From the NCBI GenBank assembly GCA_022315425.1, contig JAIUPT010000015.1, positions 496,001 through 560,000 on the forward strand: 64,000 bases of DNA. Direction: 5' to 3'. The notes beneath the pieces were generated by a model, which searched no databases, was not told the origin of the DNA, and was given only the letters and a program-made list of their open reading frames with translations. A program made the translations under genes and the position numbers. Shown one piece after another: positions 25,352-35,452 of this stretch (positions within the stretch are counted from its first letter, which is position 1; each line of letters begins with the position of its first letter). This stretch comes from Pseudevernia furfuracea (Eukaryota; Ascomycota; Lecanoromycetes; Lecanorales; Parmeliaceae).

Positions 25352-26732
25352 ATGGAATCTGCCGGCTTGCGGAGGCGCAGGGAACACATACTCAACCACA
25401 ATAATGCGTCCATGGAGGGTTTCAGTAGCGATGCAAGTGGGGACGGTGATGAGCCTCCTCGGTACACGATCGACCTATCTCTTCCACCCCGAAAGCGCTA
25501 TCAACATGTAGTAGCGGACTTCCAACCTGAAATAGCGACATTGCCCATACTCTTCGACGAAGTCGTCAAGGACCTACGCGCCAATATTTCCGTCGAAAGA
25601 GTAAGATGGCTAGCTCGTCTCCTACTTCGGCGAGTGTACAATGAGGAAGAGAATGAGGAGCTCCGCGGAATACAGGAGACTACTGGTGTAGAGATGTATC
25701 TCTTAGTGGCCTTCAACGTCTTACTTGACCTGTTCATGGGTTGCACCAGTGGAGCTGTGAGAGTGGGAGGCGACGACAAAAACGCAAAGATGCTACATTT
25801 CCGTACGCTAGATTGGGGTATGGATGCTTTGAGAAAGGTCATTGTGCATCTAGATTTTGTCGAAAACCCTGGCGGAGAGGTCATTGTACGTATTTCCGGA
25901 ATACATGTTTATCTTGAGTCTTGAGACATGTCTTGGGGAACGTTTACTCTCGAAACATTTTCCAACACCCAAATTGGCTCCTCAAATAGGCAATACTGAC
26001 TGCAAAATAATAATCCAGGCCTCAAGCATCACGTATGTTGGCTACGTTGGGGTGCTGACTGGCGTCAGGAAGGGGTTGAGCGTGTCTCTCAACTTCAGGC
26101 CAACTCATGACGCAAGCGGCAGATTCTCCAATTTCCGATTCTATTCCCATCACCTTCTCGTTCTTCTTGGCTTTCAGCCTTCAATATCTTCGTTACTGCG
26201 GGGCTATCTTTTACCTGCCCTGTCATCGAACACTTCTCGAACCAATGTTTCAGCGCTAGAGTCCATCAAATGCGGTCTCCCAAGTGTCACAACTACTGCA
26301 GCGTATTTGATCTTTAGCGACGGCGACAATACTATCATTATAGAAAAAGACCATCATGCTGGCCTTGTCAGATCAGCCGATGACTTCATCGTTGCTACCA
26401 ATCACGATACGGCTGAGAAGAAGACGACCAAATCCTTCAAAGCCTCTCACGAAGATTCCTTCAAGACTCTTTTGGACGGTATAGTCGTAGGGAGCATCGA
26501 CCGTATGAATTTTTTGGCAGAGTTATGGGAAAAATCTTTGAAAAGAACCAAACGGAACTCATCGAAGAAAGCCAGTACGCACGACCAAGGCCTTACCAAA
26601 GACAACATCATTCTATGGATGGATACTTATCCGATTCTGAATGAAGAAACACACTTCGCAACTGTTATGGATCCAAAAGATGGAAAAGTGGTCTGGACTA
26701 AGCGATATCTCGAACCCTTCGAAGGACAATGA
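25352..26732 (+). CDS. Acid ceramidase / N-acylethanolamine acid amidase-like hydrolase
   Basis: Predicted Ntn-type linear-amide C-N hydrolase of the acid ceramidase/NAAA family, 411 aa. Exons 25352-25885 and 26019-26732 flank a 133-nt intron with branch tactgac. The N-terminal part (EPPRYTIDLSLPPRKRYQ) matches the NAAA-beta region. The nucleophile is Cys131 in MGCTSGAV, followed by the family-typical HFRTLDWGMD. ITYVGYVGVLTGVRKG and YLIFSDGDNTIIIEKD follow. Animal enzymes are lysosomal, autocleaved before this Cys and hydrolyse ceramide or N-acylethanolamines. Here no N-terminal signal peptide is visible from ATG 25352, suggesting a cytosolic location. An upstream in-frame ATG at 25217 gives 45 more residues and a weakly hydrophobic stretch. 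The substrate is unproven. Confidence 0.88.
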
Positions 26733-28168
26733 CATTCATAGGACTCCTTCGTCGAGTATTCGAATTGAATGCAGAAAAAGCGATAACGAGAATGCTGAGG
26801 GAATATTGCAGAAACCGCCGGCTCCAAGGTTATCATAGCATGAAAACAGACGCCCCACTGACGACTGGGGAAAGTTACTTGAGGTATACCGAGTGGTCAT
26901 CCATTAGCGGCGATGTCGAACCATGGCCAGACGTCCCAAGAATACCGTTTGCTTTCCTTCAATTTAGATATGGAGGTCAGTGAAGAGTATATTTGGAGAT
27001 AGCTTGCAGCCGGAAGAAATGGACTGCCTGGCAATTTGGGTGTATGGGGTGGCAGAAAAACGGCCATGGAGAAGGCGTTCTACAGCGGGAATTTTGAGAT
27101 ACTCCTAGAATTGAATATCCTATAAACCGCGGCTTTGGACAAGATGAGTCATTGGTTGTAATTAGATAGCCATAGGAGAACATCTTAGAATGTCTGCAAC
27201 AATCCGCGAGTTTCCACAGTCCACCGCCTTTTTCTTCACAAAAGGTCTTCCGGTGGGTTCGCCCTCATGACTCTTCACCATTATGGTGACTTAGGATGAT
27301 AAGTGTCTCCGCCCCTTCACACAACAGAATTAGAGAGCCTGAGGACTCGGCTATTCTAGCTTTGTATCTGCGCTGTTTGACGCATCCTAGATGGGAATCT
27401 GACATAGAGTCGGTGTGGCGAAAGCTCTGGCGAAAGCTCAGGCGCAGTCGGTTTCTGCCACGCCTTCACGCCACGGCAGCCTTATGTCCAACGTCCTTTT
27501 CGTCCTTTTCGTCCCTCTACCCTCTTTCTCTCGCATTCACATTGCTCAAGTCGGCAGTATGCAGGAGCCCGGGGAAGTGGGCAGAACGTTGAGAGGCCAC
27601 TAGACAAGGCAGGTCAAGTGTAGTAGTCGTTAGGCCCGCTGTCTGGCCCGTGGACAGTTCATCATTTCATCATGAGTTATGAGTTATGACATGACACCGC
27701 CAACAAACAAAGTATCTACTCATTTACTCATTTACTCAGCTGCCGTGGCCAGCATGCAGTGTCCGATTATCTTCACGTGCATGGCTGTGAGTTTTATTCT
27801 CCAACATCGCATGGTTCATTGCATTAGCTGTAGCCTCAGTCCCTTTTGACTTTCTTACCCTCCTTCATTTCATTGGCGGTTCATCAGTTTGCCTTTACGG
27901 CCTTTGAATCCTTCGCGGTTTGCCCCTCATCATCCATCATCCATGTACTTTTCTTTCACTTCTGCCTTGAAAAATGAACTGGCCGCTTTTCTATCCCACA
28001 CATCTTCTTGCCCGACACTCGTTATATTCTCCTCTTAAAGCTAACCCACCATTTTTCCAAGATGATCCTCTAGAATACTCAACATAGCTGTCCAGTTCAA
28101 TCATATTCATAGTCATTTCCCACATTCTGCCCCAGCTTCTACCCTCATCGTGCGTGCGTTGACCTCAG
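26733..28168. other. Intergenic, amidase to BCS1-like gene
   Basis: An 84-codon ORF (26729-26983) overlaps the amidase stop by four bases; it has no family resemblance and is doubtful. Direct repeats occur at 27672-27685 (gagttat twice) and 27716-27738 (actcatt units). The last 350 bp are C/T-rich, as expected of a fungal promoter and leader. Confidence 0.5.
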
Positions 28169-30118
28169 ATGGCTATCAACGATGCTCTCCGTGCTCTGAA
28201 GCATACAGAACTGCCTACTGACAATTCGACTACTAGCGTCACTCAGCTCCCAGCCAACATACTGGAGGCTTTCATCCCCGGGTACTCCATCATCTCAAAG
28301 TTCCTGCTGGATTTCTTAGGCTTTGACATCACCTTACTCGTCTCTGTGTGCTTCCTCGTATTCGGACTGGCTACATCCCTCAAATTTGCCTGGAAACACA
28401 CTTCCGAACAGTTCAATGAGTACTTCATGAGCTACATCAGGATCGATTCCGATGACGACATCTACGACCACGTTATGGAATGGATCAGGGTTCAGAATGT
28501 CTCGAAAAATTCCCGCAAGCTGATGGCCAAGACCGGGCGGGAAAACGCTTGGGATTTGGTCGACGGTGACATGGGAGTGCCCGAGCTCGACCCCAACAAA
28601 CTCGTGAACTTCAGTAATTGGGATGCCAAGGTTCCTCCAAGATTTCAGCCCTCATTCGGAATTCACCGTTTCTTCCACAAGGGAAGGTTGTTCCAGCTGA
28701 GGCGTGAGAACAAACAGGTGATGCACGATAGTTGGGGAGGGAGTGTGATGCGAGACGAAGAGAACATCACGTTGACCTGTATCGGGCGTTCGACCCAGCC
28801 AATCAAAGATCTCATCAAGTTAGCCCGCGATTATTACTTGAATAAGGAGAAATCCTGCACTGTCGTCCGTAGGCCGTGTCCCAAGGAACAGAGGGGCAGA
28901 GGTCGTACAGTATGGATGAAGGTTGCTACTCGACCTTCCAGACCCATGGAGACCGTAGTATTGGATCATGAGCAGAAAAATCGGGTGCTCGTCGATATCA
29001 ATGAATACTTACATCCATCTACGCCTCGGTGGTATGCTAACCGAGGTATTCCATACAGGCGAGGCTATTTATTCCATGGCCCCCCAGGGACTGGTAAATC
29101 CAGCCTTGCCTGGGCTATTGCCGGAGTCTTTGGCCTGGACATCTACTGCATTTCCCTCGTGGATCCCACACTGACGGAAGAGGACCTTGGCATGATGTTC
29201 ACTAGCTTACCTCGAAGATGTGTGGTTCTCTTGGAAGATATCGACAGCGCCGGTCTAAGCAATCGTCAAGAAGAGGAGAAAGTCGAGAAGCTCAAGCCAG
29301 AAGACGAAGCCGCTGCCAAGATTGGCGCCGAAATTACTCGAGCCATAAAATCTGTACAGAAAGAAGGAAAGAAAAACAAGGATGATCAAGGCATCTCTCT
29401 CTCGGGACTGCTGAATGCCATCGACGGAGTCGCCTCGCATGAAGGCAGAGTTCTCCTCATGACGACAAACTTTCCGGACAAGCTCGACGAAGCCCTCATT
29501 CGCCCTGGTCGAGTGGACATGAAAGTCAAGTTCACAAATGCAACCCGATCCCAGATCTGCGAGCTTTTCACTCGCATGTATTCCCCGGATACGCCTGCCA
29601 GCCTGGCTCCAGAGCAGATCGAGCTCGGCCCTATACCCAAGGCAAACGGAGTCGCTCACCAAGCTACTATCAACGGTAGCCTTCTACAGCCCAGACGCAC
29701 AAAAACCGAAGGCGTCATGACACCTCCAGAAAGCCCCAAACAGGCCAATACACCCACAACGCCATTCTCGCCATCAAGCATCGAAGAGATTGCCGTTCAA
29801 TTCGCGGACCGCCTGCCGATACACCAATTCACGCCTGCCGAAATCCAGTATGTATTTTCGAAATTCATCTCCCCTCTTTCTGACGCAATATTGAGTGCTT
29901 TATCATGTTTGAGGAGTATTTGCTCTCTGGACATGTTCCGAGGCTTAATATACCCCCTTAATAGGCAATACTGACGACGAAATCTTAAATCTAGGGGTTT
30001 CCTTCTGACCAGAAAGAAGGAACCTATGAAGGCTCTGGAGGAGGTCGAGGCGTGGAGGGATGGATTGCTTGAGGCTAGGCGGAAGAAAAGGATGGGCAAG
30101 ACAGAGGTTGTGCCATAG
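28169..30118 (+). CDS. BCS1-type AAA ATPase
   Basis: Membrane-anchored AAA ATPase of the BCS1 family, 600 aa. Exons are 28169-29847 and 29995-30118; the intron has branch tactgac. A hydrophobic segment around residues 44-72 is the likely inner-membrane anchor. The BCS1 N-terminal domain follows (about 80-270). Walker A GPPGTGKS is at residues 304-311, Walker B VVLLEDID ends at about residue 358, and the arginine-finger region is RPGRVDMK. An insert of about 40 charged residues after Walker B and a Pro/Thr-rich insert near residues 500-540 are unlike yeast Bcs1. Filamentous fungi carry many such paralogues. This one is probably not the Rieske-protein translocase itself, and its substrate is unknown. 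Confidence 0.92.
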
Positions 30119-30651
30119 TATTTGGTGGAGAGCGGAGACATGAAACGTCTCACGAAGCTATGATCAGAAGCGAAAGCGTTCAATTTGTCGTGCAAGTCGA
30201 CTCAGCTGCGTATCTTTCCCGAGAAGATTGACGCTCTTCCTTTCTGATGGCTTAGATTCTGGTTCAGGACCGATACCGGTCCAAAACAGCAAAGGTTTGG
30301 GAGGCAGCGTTCGGGGTGGTTGCATGCAAAACGATGAGGTAGACTGCATAGAACACGTAGAGATGCACATATCCATTATCCAACTGGGCACACTACTGAC
30401 CGTTCATTATAGGGGAATTAATCGTCATAGAGCCACTTTCCTTTGACTGTGAGCCTCGAAGCATCTTGTTGTTCTGGCAATACGCCCTTCAGACGTTGCA
30501 TCAGGCTGTCCAGGCATAGATCTCACAACCGTTTATCGCACGCCAAAACATTAAAATTTTCAAGGGTAGGCCGCTTGAGGCTGGGGGATTTCACTTAGGT
30601 GCGAGTGAAAAGGGGAATGACTGAGGGTTGCCACCTCTCGCACCGGAAAGA
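30119..30651. other. Intergenic between BCS1-like gene and repeat element
   Basis: No supported gene. An 8-bp perfect inverted pair (ggtgcgag at 30598-30605, ctcgcacc at 30637-30644) could form a hairpin just outside the proposed element's left end. Confidence 0.45.
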
Positions 30652-30919
30652 TACCTTAGCGGAAGGCTATGAGTTGCGTGAACGGTAACTACACGGTTTT
30701 TCTACGGTTTTTCAAAATAAATGTTAATAAGTTTGCTTCTGCCTAAAGGCAATGACAGATTTAAAACGTTTATTTAAAGTTACGGTTAAAACCTCTTTAA
30801 CGTGATCAGAAATTAACGGAATCTTGATTAGTCAGCTGTATTTTTCAATTAGCGCTGAAAATATTATTCGACACCTGATGACCCGTGATCCGACAGGGTC
30901 TATTATCCAACAATCAACA

Positions 30920-30953
30920 CCCCCACCACCCCCACTAGCCCCCACCAGCCCCC
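30920..30953 (-). other. Predicted G-quadruplex motif (minus strand)
   Basis: Four runs of exactly five C on the plus strand (30920-30924, 30929-30933, 30939-30943, 30949-30953) are separated by 4-5 bases. The minus strand therefore has four G5 tracts with short loops, an ideal quadruplex pattern in otherwise AT-rich DNA. Confidence 0.75.
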
Positions 30954-30995
30954 ACTATTATGGGCGCATACATGGGGGAAGTCACCTCCGCGAGA

Positions 30996-31119
30996 AAATC
31001 GTCTAAATCGCTCATTTTTGCAGTCAAATGTTCAAAAGCGTTGATGTTTCTCAGAGCGCAGTACTTCCGAGTACTTGGCTTGGCAAGCTTGGCATGTCTT
31101 GACAGTATTTAGACGATTT
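30996..31119. repeat. 13-bp perfect inverted repeat bounding 124 bp
   Basis: aaatcgtctaaat at 30996-31008 is the exact reverse complement of atttagacgattt at 31107-31119. It lies inside the larger AT-rich island and could be a nested small element or a cruciform-forming core. Confidence 0.75.
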
Positions 31120-31247
31120 CAAATATGCAACGGTAGCAGATTATATCGGTTCTCAATATTTAACGTTATTATTCTGCAACGATACTAAAATCGATATCTT
31201 AAAAATACGATAAATTTCTTAAAACGTGATAATTCAAAAATCGTTAT

Positions 31248-31429
31248 GTAGTTCTAAAACTAAGAAACCGTTCCAGTACCGTAAAAAGTCAAGTAACCGC
31301 CTATAGACCGTATTCTAGAACCACAGCTCTCCGCTAAGGTAGTTCTGAAATTAAGAAACCGTTTCAATACCGTAACAAGTCAAGTAACCGCCTATAGACC
31401 GTAATCCAGAACCACAGCTCTCCGCTAAG
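31248..31429. repeat. 91-bp tandem direct repeat (two copies)
   Basis: Copies at 31248-31338 and 31339-31429 differ at 7 positions, 5 of them transitions. Each copy starts gtagttct and ends ctctccgctaag. The unit contains the sub-terminal and terminal sequence of the proposed TIR element, so the right end is present twice. Confidence 0.9.
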
Positions 31430-31654
31430 GTAGACATTAGGGATTAGCAAGTGCTGGGAAACATGGAAACTAAGTGCTTTTAGCAAAGTTTGCTCTTATA
31501 ATATCACAGTGGGATACCTATCCTAGTACTACAATCGCATGCTCAATCGCCCAAAAATAGACTCCCCTCGGCCTGCACCGAAACAAAAAGCAGAAGCTGT
31601 CTTACCACTCCTCCAGAGTGACTCAAAAGCTCGATTCCTTGCTGGCTTTGTATT

Positions 31655-32302
31655 TCATTCTCCGTCCTCCTTTTTTCCTTGCGCCTCTTCTCTTCTTGGC
31701 TTTTCTTCCTCCCCATTTCCTCCCTCCCGAGTTTCTTCGTTCTCTTTCTCTTTGTCCGCCAATTTTGCACGCAGCTGCTCCCACGTCTCCGACCATGCCC
31801 TGCCGATCCTAGCGCCCTGGCCAAGCATCCCCTTGCAAAGAGACGTCATTTGTCTCACGATGATACGAGCACCGTTTGCAACGCTGTCAAGGACCTGCGC
31901 TGACGCGGCAAATTCCATTCTCAACGATTCATCGCGCGCCTCGAAAAAGCGGTCAATGGCAAGTCCCAACCCTGAGCGTTGACGCCCAGACACAATACGG
32001 AGTTGCATGCGCAAGGTTACTTGTCTGGTCTCTGACCGGCTAGCTTCTAGGAGAGCGTGGCTGAGCGTATGGCGGAGATTGCGGATGGTGGGATCTTGCG
32101 GGGGAAGTGAGGCGGAAAGTTCGTCGAGCTGACGCTCGCAGTCTCCGATTATGGTACGGATGGTAACATGCGTAGCAATCTCGGCGTCGAGGACGGCCTT
32201 TATGTCGTCTGTTTGGTGTAGAGGAACAGAGGCCGGCTCAGTGGATGAGTACCGGACGGTTGGACGGAAAGAGGGTTTTTCAGATGCTTCTGGGACCGAC
32301 AT
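31655..32302 (-). CDS. Hypothetical protein with charged C-terminal tail
   Basis: Unrecognised single-exon protein of 215 aa. The first 30 residues are Ser/Pro-rich (MSVPEASEKPSFRPTVRYSS). The middle (about 30-170) reads as long amphipathic helices: ETRQVTLRMQLRIVSG, DRFFEARDESLRMEFAASA, QVLDSVANGARIIVRQM. The last 45 residues are almost only Lys, Glu, Arg and Gly (KEKENEETREGGNGEEEKPRR). There is no signal peptide or membrane span. The antisense frame is also open for 147 codons, but its composition looks like a shadow. Function unknown; coding status is inferred from length and helical periodicity. Confidence 0.6.
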   Translation of the reverse strand: MSVPEASEKPSFRPTVRYSSTEPASVPLHQTDDIKAVLDAEIATHVTIRTIIGDCERQLDELSASLPPQDPTIRNLRHTLSHALLEASRSETRQVTLRMQLRIVSGRQRSGLGLAIDRFFEARDESLRMEFAASAQVLDSVANGARIIVRQMTSLCKGMLGQGARIGRAWSETWEQLRAKLADKEKENEETREGGNGEEEKPRREEAQGKKEDGE

Positions 32303-34276
32303 TGCGAATTTTGATTACCGTGAGAAAAAGAACGTGGGGGGTTCCCCGAAGCAACGCTGAGGAGCGAAAGGTGGGGGCGATTGAGGGCGGGCGGTGGGCA
32401 TTTGGCCAGGTCCCTTTATCGCTCTTGCCTTCGTCGATGACGGCTTGAGAGATTCTTGTACGTGTAGGCCATGGACCATCAACCTTTGGATGTGTGAGGG
32501 CTCCATACCCCTTCTCTATTTGCTCTTCAAGCATCGAGCTTCAAGTAATTGCCTTTTTGTCCTCTTTGTCTCGACTTCAGCAGACTCGACAGGTATTGGA
32601 GCAATCGTCTTCGCATTTTGCCTCTGGTTTCGACGTCCTGATCTCAATTTTTAGGGAAAGTGCGACATGTTTTCCAAACGGTAAAGTTGGACAAAGACCA
32701 GATGTTTAAGTAGTCGTTGACGTGCGCGCCGCAGGGAAACGCATCGAGAGCATGGTACGCGCCCGAAGCCGTTCTTTCTCGCCTCCAAGGAGTGAAAGAG
32801 CAGGGAACATGTTTGGCATCAAAGACTGAAAGACGTGACGGTGAAGCGATCTTTGATGACGAGTTGTTTCAGAAAATATGTACCCTCAGTGGATGAGAGG
32901 TCGGCGTTTGAGGTCCAAAAATATGCTTGGCGCTTGAAATGTTCAGCTGATCCCTGTTTCGCGTTCTGATTGGCTCCTTTCCTTGTCTTTATTCGACACC
33001 TCAATGGCTCTCAACGACTCTCCATTCTGTGTGTATCTACCTGTTACGCGGATTACCCAGTAAGCTCAATCTTGGTTTATAGACCACTAGCTTTCGACAC
33101 TTCCATGGCTGTCGGCTATCCTCCTACAAGGACCTATACTGAGTACTCTACTCTAAAGATACTTAATCAAACCTTGGCCGTTGATTGGGCCCATGAATAG
33201 ATTTCTGTCCAATGGCTGGCTGCCATGAGGAGGTTTGTCCCGTTTGGCGCCGTTGATGTCTGGTTCAGTAGCCACAATCGAGCCCGCTTGATTCGGTGAT
33301 GGGCGTGAATATATTTTGGGAAGGTGAGGAAACAGAATTGCCACGGTGCTTAGGGCAGACTGCAGAGTGAACCCCTAGCCGAAGTGCTTCAACTACATTC
33401 GTGAGACAAGCCTTTGCTTGGACGCCAGCTTCTTCATTATATGTGAAACAACAGAAGAATCTCCTACCCGCCTCTCGGTCCCATATACTTGATCACTGTA
33501 TGGAAGACATTCTGGCGCCTACAGAATGTATGTAAGTGTAGAGTTGGAGGTCGTCGCTCCAATGACCGGCCGTAACACGTTCCCAAGTGAATACTCACCC
33601 TCCAGTGGCAACGGGGATTCTTGTCCCAAGGAGTCGATCGAAACATCAGGAATCTCCCTACTTAATGCACCTTCTTCTTCTCTAATCTCCTAGGTGCATC
33701 TACTTCGACTTCCTACAATTTCTCCATTCTTCTGAGGCTGGCCTTCCCATTCAATCTATTCTTTTCGCTCATTCTTGTCGTGCCTGTGGCAGACTCACAA
33801 TCTTTTCGTCATACGAGAAAATCTTTGTTACTAGACCACAATTGCATCATTGTTCAGTTATCCTAGGTAAGCCGATTTTTGCACTTCTAGAATATCTAAA
33901 GTCATTGTGGCGGGGTACTTTGTGTTGAAAATTTGTCTCTGTTACGCTGCCATTCACAACGATGCAATTGAATGCAACATTTTCTATTGTCTACATTGAC
34001 ATAACAATAGCATTGTCTCATTGCCTCCAATCCGGCACAATCACGTTTGTTCTTTGCTCGTCACGCAGGCATTTGTTCTTGGCCACCATTTGCGCCCTTA
34101 AATATTCACCAGTCCTGCTCTTTCTCTTTCTCTCTCTTCTTTCCTCAGCTCACAACAGACCCACAGAACACTTCCAAACCTCAACTCACACATCTAACGC
34201 ACCACCGCTGCAGCCACAGATCAACCCTCTCAAAACCAACCCGAAATACTTCGTCCGGAACGAAGCACCAAACAAA
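32303..34276. other. Long intergenic region upstream of AA11 gene
   Basis: Nearly 2 kb with short ORFs only. The reading frame of the AA11 gene stays open upstream to an ATG at 33962, but the intervening 105 codons look like leader sequence. It probably holds two divergent promoters. Confidence 0.5.
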
Positions 34277-35452
34277 ATGTCTTCAATTATGTCCATTCTC
34301 TCCTTCTCGGCCCTCGCTCTTTTCGCGTCCACAGCCAAGGGCCACATGATCATGGCCACGCCTCCACCATATGGCAGTCCTGACAACAGCCCCTTGGCAG
34401 CAGATGGCTCCAACTTTCCATGCAAAGCCACAAGCAACTCTGGTGGAACAGTCACTAATATGGCTATCGGCGCCACGCAGAAGCTCTCCTTCTTGGGTGA
34501 ATCAGTCCATGGTGGTGGTTCATGCCAAGTCTCTCTTACAACCGACGCACCTGCAACAAAAAATTCAAAGTGGATGGTTATCCATTCGATCCAAGGAGGT
34601 TGCCCAGCCAGAAACCAAGCGGGTAACATTGGAGCAGATAATTCCGCCTCCGCCCCTGACCCGGATACATACGATTTCACTATTCCTGCCGGTATCACTC
34701 CTGGCGCCTACACTCTTGCTTGGACCTGGTTCAACAAGGTGGGCAATCGTGAGATGTACATGAATTGCGCCTCCATCAAGGTCACTGGGGGTTCAAGCAA
34801 GAGAGAGACTTCCTTCAACGAGACTGAGGAATACGCAATCCCTGAGCTTTCCGGACGTGCAACAGCTTCGTTCCCAGACATGTTCGTTGCGAATATCCCG
34901 GCTACTGACTGTACTACAGCCGAGGGAGCGGATGTCAAATTTCCTGATCCAGGGCAATCTGTCGAGATGGCCAGCGCTAACAAGGCAGACGCCTTGTCTC
35001 CTCCGACAGGGCCCAAATGTGGAGCATCCGGCAGCTCGTCAGGCGCTTCGTCAGGCACTGAAGCCTCCAACGCTGGTAGCTCTGGAGCTTCAGGCGCCGC
35101 TGCACCTGCCGCTGCACCCTCGATGTCTTCTGCTGCTCCAGCTGCCGCTGCTGCTCCCTCCGTTGCCGCTTCTCCCGCCGCCGGTTCAGCTCCTGCACCT
35201 GTTGAAAGCTCATCTGGCTCGAGCGCTGCACCAGCTGGCTCTGGCACGGCATCGACAGGCTCCTCTACAGGCTCTTGCACCACTCCTGGCCAGTCAATTT
35301 GCTCGCCTGACGGATTGCAAATTGGAACGTGCACAACAGAAAACACTGTGACCTGGATACCTGTGGCCGCTGGTACGAAGTGCGTAGGCGGGTACATGGT
35401 CGCCGCGAAGGGTAAGCGTAGCGCCAAATTCTTGAGCGGCTATTCCTTTTGA
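34277..35452 (+). CDS. AA11 lytic polysaccharide monooxygenase (chitin-active type) with C-terminal module
   Basis: Secreted copper enzyme predicted to cleave chitin oxidatively, 391 aa, single exon. ATG 34277 was chosen over the in-frame ATG at 33962 because it starts a clear signal peptide (MSSIMSILSFSALALFAS...AKG). Cleavage there exposes His23 as the N-terminal copper ligand (HMIMATPPPYG). The histidine brace is completed by His78 (ESVHGGGSC), with axial Tyr161 (NREMYMNCASI). After about residue 240 comes a long Ser/Ala/Pro/Gly linker. The end is a Cys-containing module (CTTPGQSICSPDGLQIGTC...GTKCVGGYMV) resembling the X278 module found on some AA11 enzymes. Likely roles are nutrition or cell-wall remodelling. 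Confidence 0.94.
   Translation: MSSIMSILSFSALALFASTAKGHMIMATPPPYGSPDNSPLAADGSNFPCKATSNSGGTVTNMAIGATQKLSFLGESVHGGGSCQVSLTTDAPATKNSKWMVIHSIQGGCPARNQAGNIGADNSASAPDPDTYDFTIPAGITPGAYTLAWTWFNKVGNREMYMNCASIKVTGGSSKRETSFNETEEYAIPELSGRATASFPDMFVANIPATDCTTAEGADVKFPDPGQSVEMASANKADALSPPTGPKCGASGSSSGASSGTEASNAGSSGASGAAAPAAAPSMSSAAPAAAAAPSVAASPAAGSAPAPVESSSGSSAAPAGSGTASTGSSTGSCTTPGQSICSPDGLQIGTCTTENTVTWIPVAAGTKCVGGYMVAAKGKRSAKFLSGYSF

Larger units (their letters stand above)
30652..31433. mobile_element. Putative short non-autonomous TIR element (TA-flanked, AT-rich island)
   Basis: The left end is taccttagcgga (30652-30663). Its exact reverse complement, tccgctaaggta, ends the region at 31421-31432 and also occurs at 31330-31341. 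Similarity continues inward for about 12 more bases with mainly A/G differences, giving an imperfect terminal repeat of roughly 24 bp. Both ends can be read as a TA dinucleotide next to CCTTAGCGGA, as expected of Tc1/mariner-like or MITE target duplications. The interior is strongly AT-rich, codes for nothing recognisable and holds a second inverted repeat and a C-run block. The right end is duplicated in tandem (91 bp). I recognise no transposase. Assignment as a mobile element is inference from structure. Confidence 0.5.

Noticed and set aside
26729..26983. 84-codon ORF overlapping the amidase stop by four bases
   Set aside because: ATGA overlaps are not meaningful in fungal monocistronic genes; no family match and no evidence of separate expression.
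33962..34276. In-frame N-terminal extension of the AA11 gene from ATG 33962
   Set aside because: It would bury a clear signal peptide and the N-terminal copper-binding His that must be exposed. The added 105 residues look like translated leader.
34708..35427. 239-codon ORF antisense to the AA11 gene, Ala/Glu/Pro-rich
   Set aside because: A by-product of the GC-rich Ala/Ser/Pro linker on the plus strand; no start context or domain.
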